A DNA stretch of 64,000 bases, taken from the NCBI GenBank assembly GCA_023251135.1, contig JAHEZJ010000031.1, positions 11,240 to 75,239 on the forward strand, given 5' to 3'. Under the pieces are notes generated by a model. It was not told where the DNA came from and searched no databases. It saw only the letters and a program-made list of their open reading frames with translations. Shown piece after piece: positions 16,350-26,322 of this stretch. The DNA comes from Flavobacterium sp. (GTDB taxonomy: Bacteria > Bacteroidota > Bacteroidia > Flavobacteriales > Flavobacteriaceae). Each line of letters starts with the position of its first letter. Position 1 is the first letter of the stretch. A program made the translations under genes and the position numbers.

Positions 16350-19300
16350 ATGAAACAAACTATTTTATTATTTATGTTCTTTTTTACGCTGCAGGTCACA
16401 CTGGCACAAGTAAAAACAATCAAAGGAACAGTTACCGACACTAACGGTATATCGATACCGGGAGCATCGGTAACCATAAAAGACGAAAGAAAAGGCACAA
16501 CTACCGATTTTGACGGTAAATTCACTATTGATGTAGAAAAAGGCAAAACCTTAGCCATTTCGTTCTTAGGACTAGAAACACAAAATATTCTCATAGGCGA
16601 CTCCAACACCATTACGGTAAAACTAAAAGAAGCTGCTGCTACAGCACTTTCGGGAGTTGTCGTTACTGCATTAGGCATAAAAAGAGAAAGAAAAGAACTG
16701 GGTTATTCCTTTCAGGACGTAAAAGGAAAAGATTTGGCAGACAATCCTACCCTAAGTGTCGCTCAATCTCTATACGGAAAAGTAGCAGGGGTTAACATTT
16801 CTCAAACCACAGGAGGTTTTGGGGGTAGTTCCCGTATTGTGATCAGAGGAAACCGATCGATTAGCGGTGACAACCAGCCTTTATTTGTGGTTGACGGGGT
16901 TACTTTAGGAAATACCGGACTGGCCGCAATAACCGATTCTAAATCGGGACGATATTCAGAAGGGGCCGACAATGGAGACGGGCTATCGAGTTTAAACATG
17001 GATGATATCGAAAACATTTCGGTACTAAAAGGGGGAGCGGCCAGTGCGCTTTACGGTGAACGTGGTGCCAATGGAGTTATCGTTATTACCACTAAAAAGG
17101 GAAAAAGAAGCTCTTTAAAAGCCGAATATAACGGCACAACTACCTTTGACCAAATCAATACAACGTATAAAGATTTCCAAAGGGAATATGGTACAGGATC
17201 CAACGGAGTACTTCCAAATCCAAATGACATTGCGAATGGAAAAAATGCCACCACCAGTGCCTGGGGACCAAAATTCGGGTCGGCTGGCAACACTACAACA
17301 CGAATCTTTGATGGCTCTTACAAACCTTATGAAAATGTAAAAGACAATATTAAAGATTTTTTCAGAACCGGAGTAAGCGTAAACAACAGCTTTAGTTTAT
17401 CAGGAGGAGGGGACAACACGAGCTTTAGATTAAATTACTCCAATCTTGATGCTACTGACATCGTTCCTAAAAGCGGTCTGAAAAGAAACACTTTCACGTT
17501 AGGAGTTAACTCTCAAATACAAAAGCTAACACTAGATGCCAAATTTAGCTATGTTACAGAAAACACAGACAACAGGCCTTCTTTATCGGACGATGCCGGA
17601 AATCTCGGACTATCTGTAGCTGCAATAGCCCCAAACATTGATCAGGCCTGGTTAAAAAATTACGAAGATCCAAATGGCGTATATTATCCATGGAACGCAG
17701 ACGCCAACAGGTTAAATCCTTATTTTGTTATAAATGAAAATAAAAATGAAACCAAAAAGAACAGAATATTAGGTAATTTCAGCGCCACTTACGCCCTTAC
17801 CAGCTGGTTAAGTGCTACTGCAAGAGCCGGAATTGACCGCTTTACATTTGAAAGTTCCGATTTTGTCAACGCCGGAAGCACCTGGCTATCCAGACAAAAC
17901 GGATCTTTAATAAACAGCAACACCACCTTTCAAGAATACAATACCGAAGCCTTATTGAATGCCCAGAAATCGTTTGGCGATTTTAACGTAACCTTTGGTG
18001 TTGGAGCCAATCAAAGAAATTCTCAAAGAATCGTTTCCGGAGTTGCGCTTACGGATATGATTACTAATGGAATCAACAAACAAGCCAACTTCCAGTCCAG
18101 CATTCTAAATCCGAAAACAAACGACGAAATTCTGGTACGTTCTGTATACTCGTACTTAAGAACCAATTACAAAAATTATTTGTTTTTAGATTTCACCGGA
18201 CGTAACGACTGGAATTCAACCTTAGCCTCGGCCGTGAGCTCCTCTAACAACAATAATTACTCTTACTTTTATCCTTCGGTATCTTCCAGCTTTATCTTTA
18301 CGGATGGTTTCGATATTAAAAGTGATGTTTTAACTTTTGGAAAAATCAGAGCTTCCTGGGCAGGAACCGCAAAAGCACTCGAAACACCATACAGCACAGC
18401 ACTTAATTACAACATACAAACGAAACCGCTTTTAGGAAACCCCATTGGTTCAGTAGCCAACAGTATCATTCCAAACAACACCTTAAAGCCAGAATTCACG
18501 ACAAGCTACGAAGCAGGAGTTGACTTAGGTTTTTTCAAAAACCGTTTACAACTTGATTTATCTTATTATTATACCAAAACAAAAAACCAGTTAATTGTAT
18601 TAAATACTTCACAAACTTCAGGTTTTGTGGGCGCCAATGCCAATGCGGGTACCGTTGAAAACCAAGGTTTCGAAGCCTTAATAACCGCCGGAATTTTCAG
18701 AAACCCGGAAGGATTCAATTGGGACATTACCTTAAACTTTGCAAAAAACGAAAACAAACTACTGGAATTAACCGACAAAACCGACCTTCAAGTGATCTCG
18801 AATGCACGATGGGCCGGAGCACAAATTGTGGCCAAAGTAGGAGAAAGTTCTACGGAAATCTACGGAAGAAAATTCCAAAGATCGCCTGATGGCCAAGTAA
18901 TCATAGGAGCAAACGGGCTTCCACTGTTAACCGATGGCTATGAAAGCTTAGGGAAAACTGCTCCGGACTGGATTGGAGGCGTTACCAATGAGTTTTCTTA
19001 TAAAGGAATTAGCCTTAGAGCCAATTTCGACATGAAATTTGGAGGCAAAGTATACTCTATGACCAATGCTTATGCAGCTTACAATGGACTATCAGACGAA
19101 ACTATTGAAGGCAGAGACGGATATAATGCCTGGGTTGCCGCACAACTTGCAGCCGGAAAAACACTAAATGAAATAGGGCAATTAACCCCAACCGCCGGAC
19201 TTATTGTAGAAGGTGTAACTGAAATCAAGGACGGTAGTGGTAATGTAACCGGATACCAGAACAACACACGTTATGTTAACCCTCAAACGTATTGGAGAAG

Positions 19301-19586
19301 TCTGTATGGAGATAATACTACACCGGAACCTTTTGTTTACGATGCTTCTTACGTTAAACTTAGAGAAGCCTCTATAGGTTACGATTTTCCTAAAAAGTGG
19401 TTAAAAGGAACCGGACTTGACCGATTTAAATTTTCGGTAATTGGTAGAAACCTGTGGAATATCTATTCTAAAGTTCCAAACATCGATCCGGAATCTACTT
19501 ACACTAACGGAAATGGACAAGGCTTTGAATACGGTTCTTTGCCTTATCGAAGATCTTATGGTTTTAATCTACAATTATCCTTCTAA
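16350..19586 (+). CDS. SusC/RagA-type TonB-dependent outer-membrane transporter 1
   Basis: A 1078-residue outer-membrane channel that imports oligosaccharides with its SusD partner. A signal peptide (to about residue 20, TLAQ) is followed by a carboxypeptidase-regulatory-like domain (VKTIKGTVTDTNGISIPGA, FDGKFTIDV). The plug domain follows (SLYGKVAGVN, SRIVIRGNRS, FVVDGV, and the LKGGAASALYGERGANGVI signature) and then the beta-barrel, ending in the aromatic YGFNLQLSF. Length and features are complete. The susD1 gene starts 18 bases downstream. It is preceded by two dyads shared with the second pair, so both are probably co-regulated. No substrate can be read from the sequence itself. The locus suggests amino-sugar oligosaccharides. 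Confidence 0.93.
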   Translation: MKQTILLFMFFFTLQVTLAQVKTIKGTVTDTNGISIPGASVTIKDERKGTTTDFDGKFTIDVEKGKTLAISFLGLETQNILIGDSNTITVKLKEAAATALSGVVVTALGIKRERKELGYSFQDVKGKDLADNPTLSVAQSLYGKVAGVNISQTTGGFGGSSRIVIRGNRSISGDNQPLFVVDGVTLGNTGLAAITDSKSGRYSEGADNGDGLSSLNMDDIENISVLKGGAASALYGERGANGVIVITTKKGKRSSLKAEYNGTTTFDQINTTYKDFQREYGTGSNGVLPNPNDIANGKNATTSAWGPKFGSAGNTTTRIFDGSYKPYENVKDNIKDFFRTGVSVNNSFSLSGGGDNTSFRLNYSNLDATDIVPKSGLKRNTFTLGVNSQIQKLTLDAKFSYVTENTDNRPSLSDDAGNLGLSVAAIAPNIDQAWLKNYEDPNGVYYPWNADANRLNPYFVINENKNETKKNRILGNFSATYALTSWLSATARAGIDRFTFESSDFVNAGSTWLSRQNGSLINSNTTFQEYNTEALLNAQKSFGDFNVTFGVGANQRNSQRIVSGVALTDMITNGINKQANFQSSILNPKTNDEILVRSVYSYLRTNYKNYLFLDFTGRNDWNSTLASAVSSSNNNNYSYFYPSVSSSFIFTDGFDIKSDVLTFGKIRASWAGTAKALETPYSTALNYNIQTKPLLGNPIGSVANSIIPNNTLKPEFTTSYEAGVDLGFFKNRLQLDLSYYYTKTKNQLIVLNTSQTSGFVGANANAGTVENQGFEALITAGIFRNPEGFNWDITLNFAKNENKLLELTDKTDLQVISNARWAGAQIVAKVGESSTEIYGRKFQRSPDGQVIIGANGLPLLTDGYESLGKTAPDWIGGVTNEFSYKGISLRANFDMKFGGKVYSMTNAYAAYNGLSDETIEGRDGYNAWVAAQLAAGKTLNEIGQLTPTAGLIVEGVTEIKDGSGNVTGYQNNTRYVNPQTYWRSLYGDNTTPEPFVYDASYVKLREASIGYDFPKKWLKGTGLDRFKFSVIGRNLWNIYSKVPNIDPESTYTNGNGQGFEYGSLPYRRSYGFNLQLSF

Positions 19587-19604
19587 ACCTCAAATTTGAT
19601 TCAA

Positions 19605-21104
19605 ATGAAAAAATATATAGTACAATTAACAAAATATACGCTCGGTGCCATAGTACTCCTTAGCACAACTAATTGTGCCGACGACGAACTTTTCAGAGAA
19701 ACCAATACCAATCCTGAATCATTCGTAACCATAGCTCCTTCAGCACAATTAACCGGTGTTGAAGCTTCCTTCTCAGGTGCAATCTTCGAACAATGGAGAG
19801 CCAATCTTATTTACGGAGAAGGATTCATTCAGCATCTTGGAGCTGCCTGGGCAACAGCAACTTTTGGTTCTTTTTACGCAAGCAGCACCGAATACCAGGG
19901 AGCGCTTTGGAATGCAAATTATGGCGGCGGACTGATACGAAACGTAATAGATCTCAATGAAAGAACCAAAGGAAAAGCAGAGTTCACCAACCTAAATGCA
20001 GTCGCAAAAACATTGAAAGTTATGGCTTTTCAACGTCTGACAGATTTATACGGAGACGTTCCTTACTCAGAAGCCGGTTTGGGGTACTACCAAAATATCT
20101 TCTATCCGAAATACGACAGTCAAAAAGATATCTACACTGACTTTTTTAAAGTTTTGGATGAAGCTTATAGTCAAATACAATCTGGAACTGATCCCATAAA
20201 AGGAGATATATTTTATGCAGGGGATGTCTCTAAATGGAAAAAAATGATCAGCTCCTTAAGACTGCGCTGCGCGATGCGAATTTCAAAAGTAGATCCTGCC
20301 CTCGCCAAAGAGCAAATTCAAAAAGCAGTTGCAAATGGTATCTTCACAAGCAACGATGACAATTGTTATATGAAACACGACGCCACTCTTCCGGAAACAG
20401 TCGGAGCGGTGAACAACGGTAACGGACTGTCTCATGCCTTAAAAGGCAACGAACTAACAGACCGTCCTACTACCACCCTATTTGATGCATTGGGAGACGA
20501 TCCGAGAAAAAAAATATGGTTCTTACCTGCTCCTAACGGTAATTATGTGGCTATTAATCCGAACATGTACGGCTACAATTTCCCGGGCGGAGGCGGCAAT
20601 ATTTCAAGATTGCAGCCCTATTTATACGAGAACAGTGCTCCATACCTGCATCTTACTTATTCAGAAACACAACTGCTTTTGGCAGAAGCTTCTGTTAGAA
20701 ATCTCTATACAGGCGACACTAAAAATCTTTACAAAAAAGGAATTGAAGCCGGAATCAGACAATGGGTTATTTTTAAAGACGCTTCCATTATCGACAACAA
20801 TGCCATTACTGCCTTCTTAGCGACAAAAAACCTGACTCCCGGAAAAGAGCTGGAGGAAATTGCAACCCAACAATGGCTCACTTTATTTTTAAACGGAATG
20901 GAAGCTTACAGCAATCACAGGCGAACAAACTTTCCGGTTTTGGTCAAAATAACAAATGTAGGATCAACCACAAACGGAGTTATGCCTACCAGAATGCCTT
21001 ACCCTCCTGAAGAATCCACAAGTAACAAAGAGAATTATTTAGCGGCAGGTGCCAAATACAACAATAACAGCTGGCTTGCTAAAGTTTGGTGGGATGTAGA
21101 TTAA
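19605..21104 (+). CDS. SusD/RagB-type surface glycan-binding lipoprotein 1
   Basis: A 499-residue outer-membrane lipoprotein that captures substrate and caps the SusC channel. The ATG at 19605 is chosen. An earlier TTG in frame adds three residues. The lipoprotein signal ends in STTNC, followed by acidic residues (ADDELF), a surface export signal seen in the phylum. Typical SusD-like blocks are ETNTNPESF, the RLTDLYGDVPYSEAGLG segment and FYPKYDSQKDIY. The C-terminus ends in NNSWLAKVWWDVD. A terminator follows at 21148, so susCD1 is its own transcription unit. Confidence 0.92.
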   Translation: MKKYIVQLTKYTLGAIVLLSTTNCADDELFRETNTNPESFVTIAPSAQLTGVEASFSGAIFEQWRANLIYGEGFIQHLGAAWATATFGSFYASSTEYQGALWNANYGGGLIRNVIDLNERTKGKAEFTNLNAVAKTLKVMAFQRLTDLYGDVPYSEAGLGYYQNIFYPKYDSQKDIYTDFFKVLDEAYSQIQSGTDPIKGDIFYAGDVSKWKKMISSLRLRCAMRISKVDPALAKEQIQKAVANGIFTSNDDNCYMKHDATLPETVGAVNNGNGLSHALKGNELTDRPTTTLFDALGDDPRKKIWFLPAPNGNYVAINPNMYGYNFPGGGGNISRLQPYLYENSAPYLHLTYSETQLLLAEASVRNLYTGDTKNLYKKGIEAGIRQWVIFKDASIIDNNAITAFLATKNLTPGKELEEIATQQWLTLFLNGMEAYSNHRRTNFPVLVKITNVGSTTNGVMPTRMPYPPEESTSNKENYLAAGAKYNNNSWLAKVWWDVD

Positions 21105-21147
21105 ACTGCTATATTGCATCAAACACAAATCCTTTCATGTTGACCAT

Positions 21148-21191
21148 AATACCATTCGTAATTCATATTGAATTATGGATGGTATTTTTTT
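21148..21191 (+). terminator. Intrinsic terminator after susD1
   Basis: AATACCAT (21148-21155) pairs with ATGGTATT (21179-21186), with an inner AATTCA/TGAATT stem and a seven-T run after it. It separates the two SusCD units. Confidence 0.75.
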
Positions 21192-21364
21192 AGGCTTTCG
21201 CGATCCGAAACGAACTGAATTCCCCAAGCTGCTTATTCTAAAAATACGAATTTTAAGATTAAAACCCGTTCCTTCCGGAAAAGCTTATTCTGCAAAAATT
21301 TCTCAAAACACCTTTAGAAACCTCATTTCTTTTGGATTATAAAAATACTTTAGAAAAAAATATT

Positions 21365-21397
21365 GCAAAAAAAATGCACTTTGTGCAAAAAAAATGC
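21365..21397. promoter_or_regulatory. Pair of GCA-N7-TGC dyads before susC2
   Basis: Two identical 13-mers, GCAAAAAAAATGC, at 21365-21377 and 21385-21397, exactly 20 bp apart, or about two helical turns. They end 20 bases before the -7 element at 21418, nearly the same spacing as in the susC1 promoter. Confidence 0.65.
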
Positions 21398-21417
21398 AAA
21401 CGAATGAAAATAATATA

Positions 21418-21425
21418 TATATTTG
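21418..21425 (+). promoter_or_regulatory. -7 element of susC2 promoter
   Basis: TATATTTG at 21418-21425, followed by ATCGC as at the susC1 promoter. No good TTG stands at the -33 position, so transcription may need an activator. The element overlaps an in-frame TTG that could be mistaken for the start of susC2. Confidence 0.6.
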
Positions 21426-21467
21426 ATCGCCAATAAAACCAAAATAAAACATGAAAACCAAAGTATT

Positions 21468-24400
21468 ATGAAAACAAAGCTAATTTCATTAGTATTTATT
21501 GGGGGAGTAATCTTCTCAGCAAATGCAAAAGAAGCTGCAATTAAAACGCACCTTTTTGAACAAAAAAGCAGTCAGATTGAAATTTCAGGCCAGATCATTG
21601 GTCAGGATGATGGAATGCCAATTGCCGGAGCGACTATTTACGCTAAAGGCAATAACAAAATAGCAACAATAACAGATGAAACCGGAAAATTCAAACTAAA
21701 TGTTCCGGAAAACGAAACTCACATTGTTGTTTCTTATATGGGTTACGCTACATTAGAATACAAACTGGATCAGGTTAAAGATTTAATCATAAGTATGAAA
21801 CCTGCTGAAAACGTATTGGATCAGGTATTAGTAACTGCACTGGGAGTTAAAAAAAGTACAAAAGCAATTTCCTATGCGGTAACCGAACTTAAGGGAACTG
21901 AATTTACAAAAGCCAAAGAAACGAATATCACCAATGCTCTGGCAGGAAAAATTGCCGGTGTAAACGTGAGCGGTACTGCAACAGGGCCAACCGGATCGAC
22001 CAGAGTAGTCATTCGTGGAAATGGTTCCTTAAACGGAAACAATCAGCCTATGTATGTGGTAAACGACCTTCCAATCGACAATACACAGCTGAATTTACCG
22101 GGTACCGGAAATGCACCGGGATCACCAAGAATCAACGTAGACCGAGGTGATGGAACTTCTGTTATCAATCCCGACGATATTAAAAGCATCACAGTATTAA
22201 AAGGTGGAACCGCTGCTGCACTATACGGTGCAAATGCCGCAAACGGTGTGATCTTAATTCAGACTAAAAGAGGATCTGCTCAAAAAGGAATTGGCGCAGA
22301 ATACAACACTTCTTTTACTTTTGAAACTCCGGCTATTAAACCGGACTGGCAATATGAGTATGGCGCAGGAGCTTTGGGTAAAAAACCTACCACACAAGCG
22401 GAAGCAATAGAATTTGGACGCTGGTCATGGGGAGCCAAAATGGACGGAACAGACGTGGTTCAATTTGACGGAGTAAAAAGACCTTACTCTCCTCAAAAAG
22501 ACAATATTAAAAACTTCTACCAAACCGGAACTACTTTTATCAACTCTCTTGCTTTATCAGGAGGAAGCGACAAAGCAGCCGGACGTCTATCGTTTATGAA
22601 TATGGACAATCAGGGTATTGTACCAAATTCCTCTTTCAACCGAAAAAGTGTCAACATTGCCGGTAATGTTAACTTAACTGACTGGTTAAAATTTGACGTT
22701 GTCGCACAATACAATATCGACAAAACAGAGAACAGAACAACCGTTTCTGATGCTGAAGCCAATCCAAACTGGGCAACTTATATGATCTCCAATACGGTCG
22801 ACATCCGAAATCTTGCTCCGGGTTATAATGCAAATGGTATTGAAATTCCATGGAATCCCGTTGCAGTGGCCACCAATCCATACTTCGCCGTTAACAAGAT
22901 TAAAAACAACGATACCAAAAACCGTTTTATCGGAATGCTGAATGTAAAAGTAAATTTTACTCCTGAATTATTTCTTCAGGGAAGAATCGGACAAGATTAT
23001 ACCAACTATGACTTTTACGGATACATTCCTAAAACGACTTTAAACAATCCTGTTGGAAACGGACAGGGTTCTAAAGTAAAATTATCAAACCTAAACTCTG
23101 AAGCCATTCTAAACTACACCAAGAAAAACATTTACAAAGATTTCTCTTTAAACGCTTTAGTTGGAGTCAATTCCCGTACCAACATAAGAGACGAAGTTAG
23201 AATAGACGGATCAAATTTTATATTAGACGACTTCTACTCTTTAACCAACTTAGCCACTATAACCTATAGCTATCCTTACGGAAAAACAAAAACAAATTCA
23301 GTATACGCTGCCGCAGATTTAGATTATAAAAATATTGTTTTCTTAAACTTCACCGGGCGTCAGGATTGGTTTTCGACCCTTTCAAAAGAAAACAACACGA
23401 TCTTTTATCCGTCAGTAGGTACAAGTGTTATCCTTTCCGATATTGTTACAATGCCACAATGGATTTCATTCAGCAAAGTAAGAGCTTCCTGGGCACAAGT
23501 TGGAGGAGCTACTCCGGATCCGTATGCCTTAAACCAATCTTATTCTATGATTCAGGGCGGACATCTAGGTCAGCAATTACAAAGTACAACAGGTTCAAGA
23601 GTTCCAAATTCTACTTTAAGCCCGTTAACTTCAACAACTGTAGAGATCGGAACTGACATGGGCTTTTTTAACAATCGCTTAAATCTTGATTTTGCATGGT
23701 ACAACCGTGAGACCACAAATGACATTGTAGAAACGACCATCTCTAATGCATCAGGAGCAAGAACGGCTTTACTGAACCTTGGAAAAATGAAAAATACCGG
23801 AGTGGAACTTTTAGTGAGCGGAAAAATCATTAACAACGATAAATTCTCATGGGAAGCCAGCATCAACGGGTCTTATAACAAAAACACGGTTGAATCGCTT
23901 ACAGGCCAATTGAACTCCCTTACGATGGCAACTTCTGTAAACGGATACGTAACCATCAATAGCGACGTAAACCGTCCGTACAGTATCATCAAAGGTTACA
24001 AACCGCTTAAAGATGCCAATGGAAATACGGTATACAATGTAAGTAGCAGTAACGCTGCAACTGTAGCACAGGGTCCGCTTGAAGAATTGGGTCAGGGTGT
24101 TCACCCGTGGTCAGCTGGTATCACCAATGAATTCAAATACAAATCAGTATCCTTCAGCTTTTTAATTGACGGAAAATTCGGTGGAGATTTATACTCCGGA
24201 ACAGACTTATATGGAACTCGTATGGGACTAACCAAACTTACGCTGGAAGGTCGTGAAAACGGATTGCCAATCTCAGGTGTTGACACTAAAGGAAATCCTG
24301 TAAATATGACAATCGCACCAGAAAATTTAAGAACGTACTACGATGGTTTAAGAAACATATCTTCTTATTTCGTTTACGACGCCAGTTTTATAAAATTAAG

Positions 24401-24626
24401 ACAGGTAATTATTGGTTATCAGCTGCCAATTGAAAAATTTGGATTTTTATCCAAACTTCAGGGAGCCTCTGTTTCTTTTATCGCAAGAAACCTGTTTATC
24501 CTTTACAAGAAAACACCTAACGTAGATCCTGAATCTGTATTTAGTGCCGGAAACGCACAAGGTATAGAACAATTTGGAGTACCTAGAACAAGAAGTTTCG
24601 GACTAAGTTTAAACGTTAAATTTTAA
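21468..24626 (+). CDS. SusC/RagA-type TonB-dependent outer-membrane transporter 2
   Basis: Second SusC-like channel of the locus, 1052 residues from the ATG at 21468. A longer reading from TTG at 21423 is rejected because that TTG is part of the promoter. The signal MKTKLISLVFIGGVIFSANA precedes a carboxypeptidase-regulatory-like domain (EISGQIIGQDDGMPIAGATI). The plug (ALAGKIAGVNVSG, TRVVIRGNGS, MYVVNDLPI, VLKGGTAAALYGANAANGVI) and barrel follow, ending FGLSLNVKF. It is related to, but clearly different from, transporter 1, so it is an old duplication or a pair with different substrate sizes. susD2 follows after 11 bases. Confidence 0.93.
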   Translation: MKTKLISLVFIGGVIFSANAKEAAIKTHLFEQKSSQIEISGQIIGQDDGMPIAGATIYAKGNNKIATITDETGKFKLNVPENETHIVVSYMGYATLEYKLDQVKDLIISMKPAENVLDQVLVTALGVKKSTKAISYAVTELKGTEFTKAKETNITNALAGKIAGVNVSGTATGPTGSTRVVIRGNGSLNGNNQPMYVVNDLPIDNTQLNLPGTGNAPGSPRINVDRGDGTSVINPDDIKSITVLKGGTAAALYGANAANGVILIQTKRGSAQKGIGAEYNTSFTFETPAIKPDWQYEYGAGALGKKPTTQAEAIEFGRWSWGAKMDGTDVVQFDGVKRPYSPQKDNIKNFYQTGTTFINSLALSGGSDKAAGRLSFMNMDNQGIVPNSSFNRKSVNIAGNVNLTDWLKFDVVAQYNIDKTENRTTVSDAEANPNWATYMISNTVDIRNLAPGYNANGIEIPWNPVAVATNPYFAVNKIKNNDTKNRFIGMLNVKVNFTPELFLQGRIGQDYTNYDFYGYIPKTTLNNPVGNGQGSKVKLSNLNSEAILNYTKKNIYKDFSLNALVGVNSRTNIRDEVRIDGSNFILDDFYSLTNLATITYSYPYGKTKTNSVYAAADLDYKNIVFLNFTGRQDWFSTLSKENNTIFYPSVGTSVILSDIVTMPQWISFSKVRASWAQVGGATPDPYALNQSYSMIQGGHLGQQLQSTTGSRVPNSTLSPLTSTTVEIGTDMGFFNNRLNLDFAWYNRETTNDIVETTISNASGARTALLNLGKMKNTGVELLVSGKIINNDKFSWEASINGSYNKNTVESLTGQLNSLTMATSVNGYVTINSDVNRPYSIIKGYKPLKDANGNTVYNVSSSNAATVAQGPLEELGQGVHPWSAGITNEFKYKSVSFSFLIDGKFGGDLYSGTDLYGTRMGLTKLTLEGRENGLPISGVDTKGNPVNMTIAPENLRTYYDGLRNISSYFVYDASFIKLRQVIIGYQLPIEKFGFLSKLQGASVSFIARNLFILYKKTPNVDPESVFSAGNAQGIEQFGVPRTRSFGLSLNVKF

Positions 24627-24637
24627 AGAACAAAATC

Positions 24638-26167
24638 ATGAAAAAGAGAAGCATTTTATATATGGCAGGGATACTTTTAGGAAGTATGACAGCCTGCACC
24701 AAAGATTTTGAAGAAATCAACACCAACCCCAATTCTGTTGAAGTACCAAACGCTAACTTTATTTTTAGTCAGTCGCAGCTTGATGGTGTAAACAACAACT
24801 ACTTTTTTACAAATGTGCTGCAATGCGGAGGGATGATGCAACATTATGCAACCTATAAAGAAGCATCGGGTGTTGGAGACAAATACCTAAACAACGAATC
24901 TTACTATTCGGCCTACTTCAACAGAGGTTATCCAACCGCGGTCAATGAAATTCAAACGGTAATTAACACTTTAAAGGACAATCCGGTGGAGAGCAACAAA
25001 CTCAACATCGCAAGAATCTGGAAAGCCTACATCTACCACCGTATGACCGATTTATATGGAGATGTTCCGTATACCGAGGCAGCAAAAGCCTATACTAACG
25101 AACATTTTCTTCCAAAATACGACAGTCAGGAATTGATCTACAAAGATTTATTAAAAGAACTGGATGAAGCAGCAGCAGCATTAGATCCTGCTAAGGCAAG
25201 TTTTGGCAAAGCCGATTTTATCTACGAAGGTAATATTGCCAAATGGAAGAAATTCTCTTACTCTCTAATGCTTCGTCTTGGTTTACGACTTTCAAAAATT
25301 GATCCTGCATTATCTAAAACCTGGGTAACTAAAGCCATTACTGGTGGAGTAATCGTAAACGGAACTGACAATGCGCTTATCAAATACACGGATGGTCCGA
25401 ATGATTTCAACAGAAATCCTGCCGGTATTGACTCCAGAAGCCTTGACTTTGCGAAAGATTCTTTTGGACAAAAAAATACAGAAGGTGGAAAACTGGCCAA
25501 AACTTTTATCGATGTACTGAAAACTACAGCCGATCCGAGACTTAGTGTTTATTCAGGAGTTTGGCAGGGAACCGTACAAAATTCTGATCCTGCTGTACAA
25601 AAAGGTTTTCCTAACGGAACCAAAACGGCTCCGTCTCCGGCAGAACAAGGCACTTACTCTGAGCCTAACCAAAGTACGGTATTCAGATATGACGCTCCGA
25701 TGATGATCCTGAGTAATGCCGAGACCAACCTTTACCTGGCCGAAGCCGCCATAAGAGGATGGTATACCGCCGAAACCGATAAAGATTTATATGAGAAAGC
25801 AGTAAAAGCATCTTTCCTGAACATGGGAATTTACGGTGCGGCCTATGCCATTACCGACGCAACTCCTTACCTAACGTTGAACCCTTATAATGTGGCGGGA
25901 ACTTTTGATCAAAAAATGAGTCAAATACACAGCCAGATCTGGATAGCGCTGTTTGTAGACGAGCAGGAAATTTATGCCAACTGGAGAAGAACCGGATACC
26001 CTGCATTAGTACCGATAAACTTCCCTGGAAATGTTACAAACGGAACCATCCCAAGACGTATCAAATACCCTGTAAGCGAATATTCAGTGAATTCAAGTAA
26101 CTTAGCTGAAGCGATAAAACGTCAGGGCGCTGATGCTTTTACAACAAGAATCTGGTGGGATAAATAA
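24638..26167 (+). CDS. SusD/RagB-type surface glycan-binding lipoprotein 2
   Basis: A 509-residue partner of transporter 2. The lipoprotein signal ends in SMTACTKDFEE. SusD-like blocks EINTNPNSVEVP, RMTDLYGDVPYTEAAKAYT and HFLPKYDSQELIY are present, and the last residues TTRIWWDK resemble the end of SusD 1. Like SusD 1 it belongs to the SusD-like_2 branch. It is followed by a hairpin repeat (26196-26270) and then the GntP permease gene, so the catabolic genes may be transcribed by partial read-through from the susC2 promoter. Confidence 0.92.
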   Translation: MKKRSILYMAGILLGSMTACTKDFEEINTNPNSVEVPNANFIFSQSQLDGVNNNYFFTNVLQCGGMMQHYATYKEASGVGDKYLNNESYYSAYFNRGYPTAVNEIQTVINTLKDNPVESNKLNIARIWKAYIYHRMTDLYGDVPYTEAAKAYTNEHFLPKYDSQELIYKDLLKELDEAAAALDPAKASFGKADFIYEGNIAKWKKFSYSLMLRLGLRLSKIDPALSKTWVTKAITGGVIVNGTDNALIKYTDGPNDFNRNPAGIDSRSLDFAKDSFGQKNTEGGKLAKTFIDVLKTTADPRLSVYSGVWQGTVQNSDPAVQKGFPNGTKTAPSPAEQGTYSEPNQSTVFRYDAPMMILSNAETNLYLAEAAIRGWYTAETDKDLYEKAVKASFLNMGIYGAAYAITDATPYLTLNPYNVAGTFDQKMSQIHSQIWIALFVDEQEIYANWRRTGYPALVPINFPGNVTNGTIPRRIKYPVSEYSVNSSNLAEAIKRQGADAFTTRIWWDK

Positions 26168-26195
26168 AAACAATAACCGTTGATACAATTCATTT

Positions 26196-26270
26196 AAACA
26201 CATAGAGACATAGCTCCTGCAATCCTGAAAAGGAGTTCCACTTGCAGTAACACCTAGTCACTATGTGTTT
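26196..26270. repeat. Long hairpin repeat between susD2 and the permease gene
   Basis: AAACACATAG (26196-26205) pairs with CTATGTGTTT (26261-26270). Inside lies a second pair, CTGCAA with TTGCAG. I recall ACACATAG/CTATGTGT hairpins as common intergenic repeats of Flavobacterium. Here it may act as a processing or attenuation point between the transporter and enzyme parts of the operon. Confidence 0.5.
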
Positions 26271-26322
26271 GATAAAATGTATACGAATTACTCGCAACGG
26301 AGTTAATAATACAAATAGATAA

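Noticed and set aside
21423..21467. Longer start (TTG) for susC2
   Set aside because: The TTG is part of the -7 promoter element TATATTTG. The ATG at 21468 begins a proper signal peptide.
26196..26270. Riboswitch between susD2 and the permease gene
   Set aside because: The structure is a simple nested hairpin of a repeat family. No conserved riboswitch core could be recognised.
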